Assembly: GCA_023101885.1 (NCBI GenBank)
Contig: JALPQD010000415.1
Span: 1,238,520-1,302,519, forward strand
Source of the DNA: Typhlomys cinereus
Taxonomy: Eukaryota; Chordata; Mammalia; Rodentia; Platacanthomyidae
Direction of reading: 5' to 3'
Length of the DNA stretch: 64,000 nucleotides
Part shown: piece after piece, positions 1 to 11,728 of the stretch
Position numbering within the stretch: position 1 is the stretch's first letter
Layout of the letters: the number at the start of each line of letters is the position of its first letter
Notes under the pieces: generated by a model
Told to the model about the DNA's origin: nothing
The model's database searches: none
What the model saw: only the letters and a program-made list of their open reading frames with translations
Translations under genes and position numbers: made by a program

Positions 1-254
1 TTGATGAGACTATTGATTGGTTTTCTCTCCTAGCAGCTTATAGAGTATCTCCTGGTACTACAAAAGTTATCCAACAAGGAGGAAAGCTATCTAGAAAAAT
101 GATTTTCCTGTTTCATTTTGTGTTTGTTTCTTTTTATCCATGCCTTGTGAAAATTGTGTGTTGTTGTGTCTTTAGCAATAGACTTACTGTCGGTTTCTGG
201 AAGACAACCAAGAGCAATGGCAAAAGCCTGTTGTGGGGGCTTTTAAAACAATCT
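1..254. other. Unassigned left edge, possibly L1 ORF2 continuation
   Basis: The first ~180 bases match nothing I recognise. From about 180 the sequence may be a badly decayed continuation of the L1 ORF2 linker region that becomes clear after 260, but frames are broken and similarity is too weak to fix a boundary. The L1 could therefore begin here or outside the window. Confidence 0.3.
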
Positions 255-261
255 GAGAGAA

Positions 262-2882
262 AGTCCAAATTAACAAAATTAGAAATGAAAATGGAATTAT
301 CACTACTGATACCCAAGAAATCCAGAGAATTATAATGTCATATTTCAAAAACTTTTACTCGGTAAAATTTGACACCACAAAAGAGATGGATGAATTCCTA
401 AGTAAACACAACTCACCTAAATTGAATCAGGAAGTTGTGAATTATTTAAAGAGTCCTATAACATATGAGGAAATCAAGGAAGTAATCTCAAATCTTCCCA
501 CCAAAAAATGTCCTGGACCAGATGGATTCAGCACAGAGTTCTACCAGACATTTAAGGAGTTAATAACACCAATGCTCCTTAAACTGTTCAATCAAATAGC
601 AAAGGAAGGAACACTACCAAATTCCTTCTATGAAGCTAATATCGTCTTAATTCCAAAACCTAATGAAGATACACTTAAAAAAGAAAACTATAGGCCAATC
701 TCTCTGATGAACACAGATGCAAAGATTTTCAACAAAGTCTTAGCAAATTGGATTCAAAAACATATCAAAAAGATCATCCATGGGGATCAAGTAGGCTTTA
801 TCCCAGGCACACATGGTTGGTTCACCTTACTCAAATCAATAAATGTAATTCACCATATAAACCAGTGCAAAGTTCAAGATGCAGAAAAAGCTTTTGACAA
901 GATCCACCAGCCCTTTATGATCAAAACCCTAGAGAAAGTTGGAATGGAAGGAACCTTTATCAATATAATAAAAGCTGTATACATCAAGCCAACAGCAAGG
1001 ATTCTACTCAATGGGGAAAAACTTGAAGCATTCCCACTTCAAAGAGGAACTAGACAAGGCTGCCCACTCTCGCCACTTCTATTCAATATTGTCTTAGCTG
1101 AAGCCATAAGATAAGAAAGCGACATAAAAAGAATTCAAATCGGCAAGGAAGGAGTCAAGCTATCTCTATTTGCAGATGAGATGATCTTATACCTGATGAT
1201 CCCAAAAATTCCACCAGGAAGCTCCTGGAACTAATACAGAAGTTCAGCAGGGTACCAGGATACAAAATAAATGTACAAAAATCAGTGGCCTTCCTATATG
1301 CCCAGAATGAAAGAAGTGAAAAAGCCCTGAGAGAAGCAATCCCATCTACTATACCCCTAAAAAATGAAATACCTTGGTATAAACCTACAAGACCTTTATA
1401 ATGAAAACTTTAAAACCCTAAAGAAAGAAATTGCAGAAGATACCAGAAGGTGGAAAGAACTCCCATGTTCCCGGATTGGCAGAACCAACATCGTAAAAAT
1501 GATTATCCTACCAAAGGCAATATACAGATTCAATGCTATACCAATTAAAATCCCAAAACCATTCTTAAAAGAAGTTGACCAAACGATCTCAAAATTCATA
1601 TGGAGGCACAAAAGAGCCAGGATAGCAAAAACAACCCTGAGTAACAAAAACACGGCTGGAGGTATCACCATACCAAACCTTAGTCTATACTACAAATCCA
1701 TAGTTGCAAAAACAGCCTGTTGGCTTCAAAATAGACACACAGATCAATGGATAAGGACTGAAAACCCAGATATAAGCCCACATAACTACAACCATTTGAT
1801 CTTTGACAAAGGGGCCCAAAAAATCCAATGGAAAAAGCACAGTATGTTCAACAAATGGTGCTGGCAAAACTGGATATCCACATGCAGAAGATTAAAACTG
1901 GACCCGTAGGTGTCACCATGTACAAGAATTAATTCCAAATGGATCAAGGACCTTTGTATAAGGCGAGAGACTATAAAAATCATAGTTGAAAGGGTAGGGA
2001 ATGCCCTCGAGCTGATTGGGCTAGGCCACCAGTTCCTAAACAGACATCCAATAGCACAGTCACTACAACCAACATTCAACAGATGGGATTTTGTGAAATT
2101 AAAGAGCTTCTGCTCAGATAAAGAGATTGTAACCCAAGCACAAAGGCCACCCACAGAATGGGAGAAAATCTTCACTAACCACATATCTGATAGAGCTCTA
2201 CTGTCCAGAGTGCACAAAGAACTTAGAAAACTAAACACCAAGGAAACCAATGGCCCAATTAAAAAATGGGCCTTGGAACGTAAAAGAAACTTTACCAAGG
2301 ACAAAATTAAAATGCCTAACAAATATTTTAAAAAATGCTCCACATTTCCCTTAGCCATCAGGAAAATGCAAATCAAAATTTCCCTGAGATATCTTCTCAC
2401 CCATGTCAGGATGGCAAAGATCCACAATACAAACAACAACAAATGCTGGAGAGGATGTGGAGAGAGGGGAACTCTCTCCTACATTGCTGGTGGGAATGCA
2501 GGCTCATTCAACCACTCTGGCGAGCCATCTGGTGATTCTTAAAGAAGTTAAAGATTGAAATGCCATATGGTCCTGCTATATCACTTTTGGGAGTAACCCC
2601 CCATACAGCAAAAATTCTCCTCGATAGCACAAGCCGACCATGTTCATAGTAGCACTGTTTACTATAGCAAAGTCATGGAATCAGCCCAAATGTCCAACAG
2701 TTGACGACTCTATAAGGAAAATGAGGTACATTTATACAATTGAATACTACTCAGCCATCAAAAATGATGAATTAATGGAATGTGCTGGGAAATTAATGGA
2801 ATTAGAAACAATTATATTGAGTGAAGTATCCAAGACACAGAAAATTAAGTGCCGTATGTACTCCCTAATAGATGGATCCTAG
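262..2882 (+). pseudogene. L1 ORF2 remnant (reverse transcriptase and C-terminal domain), non-functional
   Basis: ORF2 normally encodes an endonuclease, reverse transcriptase and cysteine-rich C-terminus that copy L1 RNA into the genome. Here the frame is open at 335-1114 (Z region and RT palm/fingers, with SPGPDGF-like CPGPDGF, NPISLMN-like RPISLMN and [12 protein letters not shown] motifs). The frame is then broken near 1112, open at 1364-1909 and 1910-2542, and ends in an ...YSLIDGS tail at 2882. The catalytic FADD box reads F-A-D-E near 1170, and a few residues are deleted just before DAEKAFDK (near 885). In-frame stops at 1112, 1907 and 2540 split the protein. The C-terminal WRGCG..GT cysteine motif survives near 2450. 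This is a dead copy, not a host gene. Confidence 0.93.
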
Positions 2883-3902
2883 TACCAAACCCACTTAGAG
2901 ACACTCAAAGAGAAATCTCTGTAATACCTACAGTAATTGTAAAGATTATAAACAGGAGGAATGGGGAAAGAGGACCCCTCCAGAAACAAGGAGAGAGGGG
3001 ACCAAGTTACAGCAGAGAAAATAGGCCACTATCAAGGACTGCAAGTAAGTAATGAGACATCTGGTTAAGTTCACAGACTTTCCTTCCTGATCATTTGCAA
3101 CTGATGGGTGTGATCTCACCAGAAGGGGAGGGCATATAGGCTGCCTGATAGAAAGCAACCATTTTGCAAATGGGTGATTGACCCCTCTCTTACTGTGGTT
3201 TCCTACTTTTATTCCATCTACCTTTGAATATACTCTTATAACAAGACTCTAATTTAACAGGTTTTTATCTCTGGCCAGGGGGTGACATCCAATACCCATC
3301 AGGATGGAGCCAAGGGCATTGCAGGAGCAGCAAAACCAGAAAAAAATCAACAAACCATAATTCAGAGCATCAGAGACTCTATGTCCACCTCCTGGAACTG
3401 GGCCAGCCTAATCTCGCCACATCCTGAAGCTCAGGGAAATTTGCGGAAGAGGGGACTCTAAGATTGTAAGAGCACTGGAGGGGAGGAGTAATGATATGCA
3501 GGATACTCCACACAAGTTAGGGCTGAAGCAATCATAATAGGACTTTGCATGACCTGCACAATGTCCAACACATTACTGACCCCACAAAGTCTAGCATGGA
3601 CTAAAGGCTAGTGACTGACAGTCACAGTAGTGTTCCTAAGCTTAAGGGCAACACAGGAAAGGGTTCTGGGAAATGCTGCTGGGCCCTTGCACCTCATAGG
3701 AGAGGAGGACCCAGAAGAGAGTTTGACATGCACATTAAAGAATCCTCCAGGGATTGGGGGGGAGGCACTGGGAGATAGGGAGGGAGAAGGGAGGGGAGAG
3801 GGGAGCAAGAGGGTTGGGGGGAGGTGGAGGGAGGGGACTGGTGTACCTGTTAAGTTTGTATGAGCAGAAATAATAACAATAAAAAATAAAATAAAATAAA
3901 AC
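2883..3902 (+). repeat. L1 3' UTR with G-rich polypurine tract and A-rich tail
   Basis: Non-coding 3' UTR of the L1 above. It includes a stretch beginning near 3266 (TTTTTATCTCTGGCCAGGGG), a middle block that recurs in all younger L1 3' ends in this window, a G/A-rich tract near 3750-3845 typical of mammalian L1 3' UTRs, and a terminal TGAGCAGAAATAATAACAAT leading into the tail. It served as the reference for recognising the truncated L1 tails at 35390, 36029, 39493, 41471 and 54035. Confidence 0.88.
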
Positions 3903-5391
3903 CTCTCTGACCAACAACTTTTTAGTAGATGTCACATACCTGGAGAATCATAGGCCATTTTCCAATTCAAACTTATTTTCCTCTCTTTGTGTTCTCCCAT
4001 ATGATTTATATCTGCAGATATTCTTAATCTTTTTTTGCCAGAGGATAGGTCAGTGTTTGTTCCCATGTTACATTTGTACTTTCTTTCTTTTGCATTTTTC
4101 TGGAAGTATTCTGGGTTCTTTGCTAAATCTTGTGAATCCATCAGGAGATCTTGCATAGCCTCTGAAAGTAAGACATAATCTAATGGACATTGCCATTTTT
4201 TAACAGATATACCAACATGTAGGATAGCATAGGACTGAGGAGACATGCACACTGATACTACTAGGTAGAACTAACAATATTTAGCCAAGTGACATTGTGC
4301 TGGATCCTTGGTGTTGAGGGGAAACTTAGTATTGAAGAAAAGAATGTGGATGCCTTTTAACACTTAACCTCTATTTAACATTTAACCTGCTATTCTTCTT
4401 CTGCTTTTGTGTGCAGTAATATATCTTGAAGGCCTGTTTTCTTCTTTAAAGTAAGTGTAAAACACTTACAATGTTTTCCTTGGCCTGAGATCATTCTTAG
4501 TAGATATTTGGCTTATCACCATGAGACACACTCTTTTGCAAGAAATTTGTCTTCTCCCTAGTGTGGTGTTGTTCCTGTGTGTCTGAAGCAACCATAACTC
4601 CTCACTTGCAATTTTTTCCAATACAATGTCAATAAAAAATAGAATTTCCCAAAAAGAATCTCTGTGCTTCCCTTCAGAGTCAAAATTTGAAAGTCACCAA
4701 CCATAGACATCCACTTAAATCCTTCTAATTCCAAAAATGGAATTCCAAATACGGAAAGATGAAAATGGGAAATGCATAAAAATAAATCAAAGCAACATAT
4801 GCCATGAAATAGTATGCAACCTCATTATAGCTATAACAATTATTAAAAGAACCATAAATGATACCTGGATGAACAGACTTTATCCTTTATCATTAATCAT
4901 AAGTACACATATATTTACCTATTAAGTAGTTCAGACACATACCAAAAATGGTGTCATATAATGCTAGTACCTATGTGAGTAGGTTATAGTTTTAGATTCA
5001 TGGAGCAAAAAAAAATATGTACATAATGAAAATTCTCACTTTCACGTTGCCTTGTAGTTATCAAGGGTTTTTACCATACCCATATTAGAAATTTCATGTA
5101 TATACTCCGGAAACCCTGGCTGCACATATATTTTTCCTCTTCCTCATATATATGTTACTATGAATACAGATATATAATAATATTCCATTCACAGCCATTA
5201 TTTTATTTTATGTAAAATTGAATTTCAAAAAAACATAGGAAAAGGATATAGAAGTAAACCTGAAATATCACCTAACAGTTCAAATTCTAGCAATCTGAGC
5301 AGAAAGCCAACAAAGTGGTCCTAGATTATAAAGCAAATGATATCTTACAGGCAAAATACAAATAATAAAAATTATGTGATAAACATCGCTG
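3903..5391. other. AT-rich noncoding DNA, nothing recognised
   Basis: No gene, RNA or clear repeat was recognised. Open frames here (for example 3932-4252 minus and 4737-4925 plus) are short and lack any family signature. Confidence 0.6.
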
Positions 5392-5711
5392 TGTTATTGT
5401 TTGAATGCAAGTTCCTTCCCCAAATATGGACTCCTGTGTTGACTCTTTAGCTGATGTATAGGAAGGTTGAGACAGTTTTAAGAGGTGAAATCTGTCTGTA
5501 AGAAGGGACATGACAGGCAAGAGTTTTGAGGTTTAGTGGTCCTGCCCTGTTTCCTCTCTGTATGTTCTTGCAATCTTTTCATGTGTCTTCAGCCATACCT
5601 TCTCCTACTACATCCTTTCTGGAATGATAGGCAACAAAAATCTCCCTTTCTTCCTCAATTTGCTTGAGTCTGACTGTTGTCTTTTAGCAGCAGAAATAGT
5701 AACTCGAAAGT
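5392..5711 (+). mobile_element. Solo LTR, ERVL-MaLR type
   Basis: Begins TGTTATTGTTTGAATGCAAG and runs through the layout shared by MaLR LTRs in this window: an early TTTGAA block, an AGGTTGAG/AAGAGGTG middle, pyrimidine-rich CATACCTTCTCC, and a late CTCCCTTTCTTCCTCAATTTG segment followed by TGTTGTCTTTTAGCAGCAG. The same order of blocks is seen at 8517, 10470 and 26645. MaLRs are non-autonomous relatives of ERVL retroviruses. No internal region follows, so this is a solo or truncated LTR. Exact family not determined. Confidence 0.65.
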
Positions 5712-6288
5712 GTTGAATATCTAGGAACATAAACTAGTGATCAACTTAATCCACAAATGGAGGATACAGACAAACTTGCAATAGGGAATTTGTGCTATAC
5801 TCAGAAGGAGGTGAAGAAAGCAGCTTCATGTCATAGACACCTGGTAAACACTAACTTGGCAGAGTGATGAAAGCTAACACCATATGTGATAAGTCATATT
5901 AACAGTGTGCATATGACAAGTTGTGAATGACTTTCCCCTTGTGGCCTTCCTCCCCTACATCCCTATCCCCAAACCAATCACAAGAAACACATCAGAAATA
6001 TCACATAGGTAGATACATGACAAATATTTATCCATCTTTCTCCACAACTGCCAAATCAACAACAAATAAAATATAATAAACTCTGAAGACCAGGGGAACA
6101 CAAAGACTTGTTATAACTAAAAATATGGAAATTTGAATTGGACCCAGGAACAGAAAAATAATACTGGGGAAAAGTCTAGCAAACTCTGAACCAAGTGTGA
6201 TGGTTAGTCATTAGGAATACATATTATTAATCATTGCTACTTCTTAATCATTGTGTATGTGCCTTAATAATATTAATACATGAATAAT
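5712..6288. other. Noncoding, nothing recognised
   Basis: AT-rich sequence with no supported gene or repeat. Confidence 0.55.
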
Positions 6289-6600
6289 AGAAAGCTAAGG
6301 AAATAGCTAAATGATTAAAGTCTTTGCATCCAAGTGAAAGGATCCAAGTTTGGAGCCCCAAATCTCATTTACAAATCCCAAGAAGATATGGTGTTAGCCT
6401 TTAATTCTGGCCAGTGAACATAACCTGGATGGAGGAGCCTGGGAAATTTTAGAACAAAGCATAAGGTGGAAGAACAATTCAGGATGATTCCCAATATTAT
6501 TGTTGGGCTTCCACAGGCATATGCACTCAAGTGTAGACTGTACCACAGTAGACTGAACCACATGAAACCACATATGTGCAAGAAAAAAAATCATAAGCAA
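6289..6600 (+). repeat. Old tRNA-derived SINE of the window's main B2/Dip-like family
   Basis: A diverged copy of the SINE family seen at 20894 and 24652. The Pol III head is degraded (AAATAGCTAAATGATTAAAG in place of the GTGGCTCAGGGGTTAAG A-box region). The body keeps the order ATTCTGGCCAGTG, GGAGCCTGGGAAATTTTAG, AGGTGGAAGAACAATTCAGGATGATTCC. Its divergence suggests an earlier insertion wave than the near-consensus copies. Confidence 0.65.
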
Positions 6601-6767
6601 TGAGAAATTGTTATATGGGGCATATGGGAACTATATTTTTTTAACTTTTCTAAAAATCTTAAAGTAGTAAAAAGGAAATTTTTTCTTTTAAAATAATCTT
6701 GCATATGGACAATTTAGTATATACAATGCTATAGCTTACAGGACAAATTTATTAAACAAAACAATTG

Positions 6768-6955
6768 ATGAACCAGCAAGAAGGTTCAGTGGGTAAAGTT
6801 GTTTGCTGTGCAAGGATTATGACCGGGGTTCCATCCCTGGAACCCACATAAAAATGAAAAGAAATACCCACTTCCACAGAGTTGTCATTTGAACTTCATA
6901 GACTCACTCAGACATACCACCCTGCATATTAATAATAAATTTTAAAATACTAAGA
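6768..6955 (+). repeat. B2/B3-like tRNA-derived SINE
   Basis: The head reads CCAGCAAGAAGGTTCAGTGGGTAAAG, a degenerate tRNA A-box. A B-box-like GGGTTCCATCCCTGGAACCC follows, then the B3/B2 body TACCCACTTCCACAGAGTTGTC and an A/T-rich tail near 6930-6950. It differs in body from the lineage-specific SINE at 24652. Assignment is by pattern only. Confidence 0.65.
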
Positions 6956-7169
6956 AGGTTTCATGTAAAATTATGGATAGCATTTCTGACATTTTTATTG
7001 TATCCCCTATATGTAATCATTCAAAAAAGTCTTTCTTACCTTCAAATATACTAGAATATTACACTTACCACCTCATCCCTTGACACTATGGTTCTGCCTA
7101 CATTATGCTAATAGCTTCTAAAGGACTCTCCTGTTTTTCCCCACGACCTGCACTACAATTCTCCACTAA

Positions 7170-7400
7170 CAGCTGGAGTGACATTCCAACTATGATGAGT
7201 CCAGTCCCAGGTCTACTAAGAAGCTTCAATTGACTTCATGTGTCTCTTACAGTAAAAGCCCAGATCCTTACAAAGGCCACGTGCATTCTACCCTCCATTA
7301 TCTACTAAAATTCTTTCCTTTGTGTCTTTTATAACCATCACTCTGAACCAGTAACCTGGCTCCCCTGCTGTGTTAAATGAACAGCAAAAGCTTCAGCCAA
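7170..7400 (+). repeat. Probable ancient L2 LINE relic
   Basis: The stretch CTTACAGTAAAAGCCCAGAT, CCTTACAAAGGCCACGTGCA and TACCCTCCATTATCT follows the order of the conserved L2 3' region (a block about short-on-time lysines and a pyrimidine-rich tract in the usual consensus). It is strongly diverged, as expected for a repeat older than placental radiation. A masking program would settle it. Confidence 0.45.
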
Positions 7401-8516
7401 AGAATTTTTCACAGAGGGATCAGGACCTTGCATAATAGTTTTCTTAGAGTAACCCCCTTTCGTAATGACTTTCCTTCAATGGGGGTTGAAACCGTGACCT
7501 CTTCCTAACCAATAGTACCTGATGCACTCTCCATGTTATAAGGCAGTGGCAAAATGATTGTGCTGATGTAATTAAGATTCAGTTGACTTTCTGAGCAGTC
7601 CAAAGTGGAGGTTACTCTGGATGAGCCATTCTTAATTAGGTTCATTAATAAAAGAACAGGGTAGTGCTAGCTTTTCAGCAACACCTCACACTTCTGCTAT
7701 CAAATAAGCTAGTTTCATCTTCTAATAGATGAACAAATGAATGTCAAACAACTTAGGGGAACAAGTATTTTATTCTTGTTTACAATTCTGGTTACAGTTC
7801 CTGGTTCAGAATGGCAGGAGAGTTCATACCAACATCAGGAGCTGAAGTAACTGGTCACAATATATCCACAGAAAGTGTTCAGAGAGGGACACACATGTTC
7901 ACAATATCTGTATACCAATATGCAAAAGAATGCAAAGTATCTGAATCAGTGCTCTCCATCTTATCATCTACTTGGAGAATAATCCATTCCACCGTCAACT
8001 GGGTCTTCCCTTTAAATTAAACAACCTCCCACAGGCTTGCCTAAAGATTAACTACCAATTCTTCACACATGTGCCCACAGCCTCAGCCTTCAATTTTCAA
8101 GTCTACACCTATGGCAAACTGGCAAAAAGATTTATGGTCAGAGATTAGTCAGATAAAGATGTCTGTGTCTCCACTTTTGGATCTGAATAACCTAGCACCA
8201 TGAATTGTACAAGAGCAAGATTAACTACTCCTGAAAAATCTAGGTAGACCAAAAATTTTAACTTGTTGGTCACTCAGGTGAGACAAAAACTTAGCAAAAA
8301 TCTTACTTCTAACTTATGAGGTCCCAAGCAGAAGATCCAATGAAGCCTAGACTCCTTACAATAAATAAGAATGATTTTGGTCAGTAAATTCATGGTGATT
8401 TTTCTTTTGCAGTTGCCAATGAATTCACCTTCTTATGACATGGCAGTGTCATGTTCTGCTGCTGATTCCATTTCTTCCCTTTACTTTAATCTATAATAAT
8501 TACTGTCATTTAATAC
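7401..8516. other. Noncoding, nothing recognised
   Basis: No gene, RNA or clear repeat. The 69-residue frame at 7811-8020 has no family signature. Confidence 0.55.
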
Positions 8517-8876
8517 TGTCATGGTATGAAATATGAGTTGTCATCCACAAGTTTATGTGTTTGCATCTTTAGCTGTTTGGGAAAGTCACGGCACCTTAAG
8601 GAGATGGAGCCTTACAAGAGGAGGGCAGTCACGGAGTGTGGATTTTGAGGTTGATTAGCCCCTCCCTGCTTCAGTTAGTCTGCTCATGAGCTTGCACCAG
8701 CTCTCAGCCTCCATGATGGACATAATCTAGGCCTCTTACACTTTCTGGTGCCAGTCATACCCCTTCCATCATAAAGGGCTGTATTTCCCCTCTGTAATTG
8801 TAGGCCAAATAAATCTCCCTTTTTCTCCTTAATTTTCTCGAGTTTAAACAATGTCTCATAGCAGCATAAAGAGTAA
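8517..8876 (+). repeat. 5' LTR of the MaLR provirus
   Basis: Starts TGTCATGGTATGAAATATGA. Contains AGGAGATGGAGCCTTACAAG, then a terminal CAAATAAATCTCCC polyadenylation-like region and GTCTCATAGCAGCATAAAGAG at the end. The AATAAA motif sits near 8808, placed as expected for the R region. Confidence 0.75.
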
Positions 8877-10469
8877 AGAAAATGGTACAAGAGCAGAGAA
8901 TTGCTGTGAGATTAAAAGCATCTGACCCCAGAACATGAAATATTTTGAAGTTGAAAGAAATTGATGCCAGGGTGTTATTGTATGAGACTGAGAAGCTGGT
9001 ATCAAAAAGTGAAGTTGTTATTTGTGAGCTAACAGAAGTTGGTACTCAGCCGTAATGGCCATTGCTGCCATGTGGTTAGTGTGCCTTTGGAATTGTTTAT
9101 TGGGAGAGATGCAGAGAGCTTTGGGATTTTGCACTGGGAAAGCTTTTGCATCTTGGAGGCAGGCCCACAAAGACCATTTTAGTGTCAGCTTGAAAGAGAG
9201 TAATACTGTGAGAGATACAGGCAGTAGAAGCCCAGCTTGTGACAGTCCAGAGGGGAGCAGAGATTATGTTGTGAACTATAAGAGGGACAAATGCAGCAAT
9301 GTGTTGGCAGAGATTTTGATCAAATTTTTCCCTCCTCCTGAATGCTTGCCTGAAATCAAAATTGAGTGCTTGGCAGAATAAATTCCAAGGCAAGGCAATC
9401 TTGAAAGTGTGGGAAGACTACTTTTTAGTCCTCTTGTCCAGAATTATGATGAAAAGGAGCAAAGTATCAGACAGAAAGAAGTGAAAGCTGTGAGGTTTGA
9501 TGATGAAAAATGCGATGGCAAACTTAAGGAGCTGAACCAGGAAGCAGCAAAGAGCAAAATGTTGGCTACTGTTAAAAACATTAACTGAATTAATGAAGTA
9601 AAACCTGCTGTTCATTTGAGTAACAGAATAGGCTGCAGAGGGCAAGATCCTCAGGGAATACTTCCACCCATAAGAATGCAAATTCTTTTGGAAGGATAAA
9701 ACTGAAGATCAGAGTTCCAAGGGAATTGCCTACTTCTCCAAAACAAAGGCCCAAGAGAGATTTTTGCCTGCAGTCAGCATAGAAAAACTTAACTGGTTGT
9801 GAGGAGAATTAGTCTCCAACCTAAAGCTATAATAGAACTTGACAAAAACATTCACATGTTCCTGGTTTTAGAAGCATCAAAGATCCAAGGGGGAGGAGGT
9901 CATGGATTCTGCCTCCAAGATTTCAGAGGATGGCAGAATCCAAGTGTGTGTGGCAAGACTGCAATTTAGAGGTCCAAGAAGGAAATTTTGGGCTATGGAG
10001 GTAAAGCCTTGTTTGCCATGAAGTGAAGATGTTAGAGGTTTCAGAGCCAATAAAGGACATCTACCAAGAGAAACTATGTATGATGGGATGAGCTAGCCCA
10101 AGAGAGCAAGATGTACTTCTTGAAACTTTGCTGGAGGAATGGAACCAAAGACCTATGCAACTGAGATGATTTCAACAAGAAGCTTGTCTCCTGGACATGA
10201 AGCTGTGAGAACTGAAGTGTGTTCTACTATTTTTCAGGCATATTGTGAACTGATCTTTCCTGTATATGCCCCCATTCCTCCCTTTTGGAATCAGAATGTT
10301 TACTCTGTGCCTTTGCATGTTGGAATATGTAACTTGTCTTGACTTTACAAGAGGCTTTGGATTTGGACTTTGTTGGGACTACTGATACAGTCTATAAGAC
10401 TTTTAAAGTTTTCCTGAGTATGGTTTGCATAATGAGATGACAATGAGCCTGTGGAGAGTGAGGGTGGAA

Positions 10470-10845
10470 TGTCATGCTATGAAATGTGAGTTGCCGCTAA
10501 CAGGTTCATGTGTTTGAATCTTTAGTTGTTTAGAAAAGTCATGTCTACCTTTAGAAGATACAGCTTTGTTGGAGGAAGGCATTCACAGGGGTTGGGCCTT
10601 GAGGTTGGTTAGCCTTGCCATGCTTCAGCTAGCTAGTCTGCTCTTGAGCTTGTATCAGCTCTCATCCTCCACAGTGTTTGCAGTGACTTAACCCTCCCCT
10701 AGCTTCTGCCACGCAGCCATGCCATTTCTGCCGTCAAAGTTTGTGTCTCCCCTCTGGAACTGTAAGTTGAATACATCTCCCTTTTTCCTCTTAAGTTGTT
10801 TGAGTCTCAGTGTTGTCTCACAGGAACAGAAAAAAGCAACTCACA
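10470..10845 (+). repeat. 3' LTR of the MaLR provirus
   Basis: Starts TGTCATGCTATGAAATGTGA directly after a purine-rich tract and ends ...CAACTCACA before GAAATTGGTACC. It is clearly related to the 5' LTR but much diverged from it, so the insertion is old. Confidence 0.75.
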
Positions 10846-10971
10846 GAAATTGGTACCAAGATAGGGTTGTTGCTGTGCAAGACTGAGAAGCTGGAACTAA
10901 AAAGTCAAATCGTTTTGACTGTGAGGGTTATCTCACAACAGCACAAAGAGTAACTGGTGCAGAAACTCCAC

Positions 10972-10972
10972 T

Positions 10973-11003
<31 letters not shown>

Positions 11004-11006
11004 TTA
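10972..11006 (+). repeat. (TTTA)n microsatellite
   Basis: About eight uninterrupted TTTA units at the end of the MaLR cluster. Confidence 0.95.
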
Positions 11007-11176
11007 CATTTATACACAGTTTTCATTAAAGTGTAAGTATTATCATGACAGAATTTCTTCCTGTTATGCTCATTGTCATAGATCTAGTGCTTTAAAATAT
11101 TGGTACCATGTATTAGGCTAACAGTTATTTGCTGAATGAACAAACACATGGATGATGTCTAAAGAGATAGAAGTAG

Positions 11177-11364
11177 GGGCTGGAGAGGTGGCTCAGGGGT
11201 TAGGGTCCTGAGTTCGGATCCCAGATCCCACATATAGACGCTGGGCAGAAGCAGGAGCAGCCTGGGCTTCTGGTCCTGGTGGGGCGGAGCCTGTGAATCC
11301 CGGGGCAAAGTAAACAAGGAGGAGGTGGAGGCGGTCCGTGGTGGTTCCTGAAATCACCCGTGGT

Positions 11365-11404
<40 letters not shown>

Positions 11405-11452
11405 TACACACACACGTGCGCACACACGCACAATTGAATAAATAAAAAAAAT
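11177..11452 (+). repeat. Young tRNA-derived SINE with target-site duplication and A/B-box spacer deletion
   Basis: Head GGGCTGGAGAGGTGGCTCAG with A box TGGCTCAGGGG and B box GGTCCTGAGTTCGGATCCC, then a unique body (CACATATAGACGCTGGGCAG ... GGTGGAGGCGGTCCGTGG), a CA-rich tract and a GAATAAATAAAAAAAATA tail. It is flanked by a 16-bp duplication, AAAGAGATAGAAGTAG (11161-11176) and AAAGAGATGGAAGTAG (11453-11468), one mismatch. Compared with the copies at 24652 and 42577 it lacks about 21 bases between the A and B boxes. No protein; frames read through it are spurious. Confidence 0.9.
11369..11432 (+). repeat. (CA)n tract inside the SINE
   Basis: CA repeat with CGCA and TACA interruptions; part of the 3' end of the SINE at 11177. 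Confidence 0.93.
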
Positions 11453-11673
11453 AAAGAGATGGAAGTAGCCAACATACATTTTGATACATCATTTTATTTG
11501 TTAAAGTATGTTCTTGAAAGTGTTATATATGGAGCAAGTACTAATATACAAAGACATATAGAAAGAAAATATTACAATTTGGTTTAGGGTTAGGTGACAT
11601 TAGAAAATTCAAAGCCTCTTTTTCATTGCATGTTTAAATAAAATTTATATTTATTTTTTAAAATTTTTAAAAA

Positions 11674-11677
<4 letters not shown>

Positions 11678-11728
<51 letters not shown>

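Larger units (their letters stand above)
255..3902 (+). mobile_element. LINE-1, 5'-truncated, with ORF2 remnant and full 3' UTR
   Basis: A LINE-1 retrotransposon copy about 3.6 kb long. It carries the reverse transcriptase and C-terminal parts of ORF2 (to a stop at 2882), then a ~1 kb 3' UTR ending in a purine-rich G tract (3750-3845) and an A-rich tail of AATAA/AAATA repeats near 3870-3902. ORF1 and the endonuclease domain are missing. Its last ~1 kb is nearly the same as the second L1 at 14798-16800, so both belong to the same or sister young subfamilies. Frames are interrupted several times, so it cannot move on its own. No target-site duplication was found; the 5' end is unclear. Confidence 0.93.
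8517..10965 (+). mobile_element. ERVL-MaLR provirus (LTR-internal-LTR) with rearranged 3' extra piece
   Basis: Two related LTRs in the same orientation (8517-8876 and 10470-10845) flank a ~1.6 kb internal region. Both start TGTCATG.TATGAAAT.TGAGTTG. The internal region begins beside a TGGTAC primer-binding-like site and ends in a purine run (GTGGAGAGTGAGGGTGGAA) just before the 3' LTR, as expected of a polypurine tract. It has no credible gag/pol frame, as usual for MaLR internals. After the 3' LTR, 10846-10965 repeats a shortened internal start (AAGACTGAGAAGCTGG, compare ~8985) and then an LTR end (CACAAAGAGTAACTGG, compare 8865). Confidence 0.78.

Noticed and set aside
1786..2442. Minus-strand 218-residue frame
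   Set aside because: Antisense shadow of L1 ORF2; the same happens at 14788-15384.
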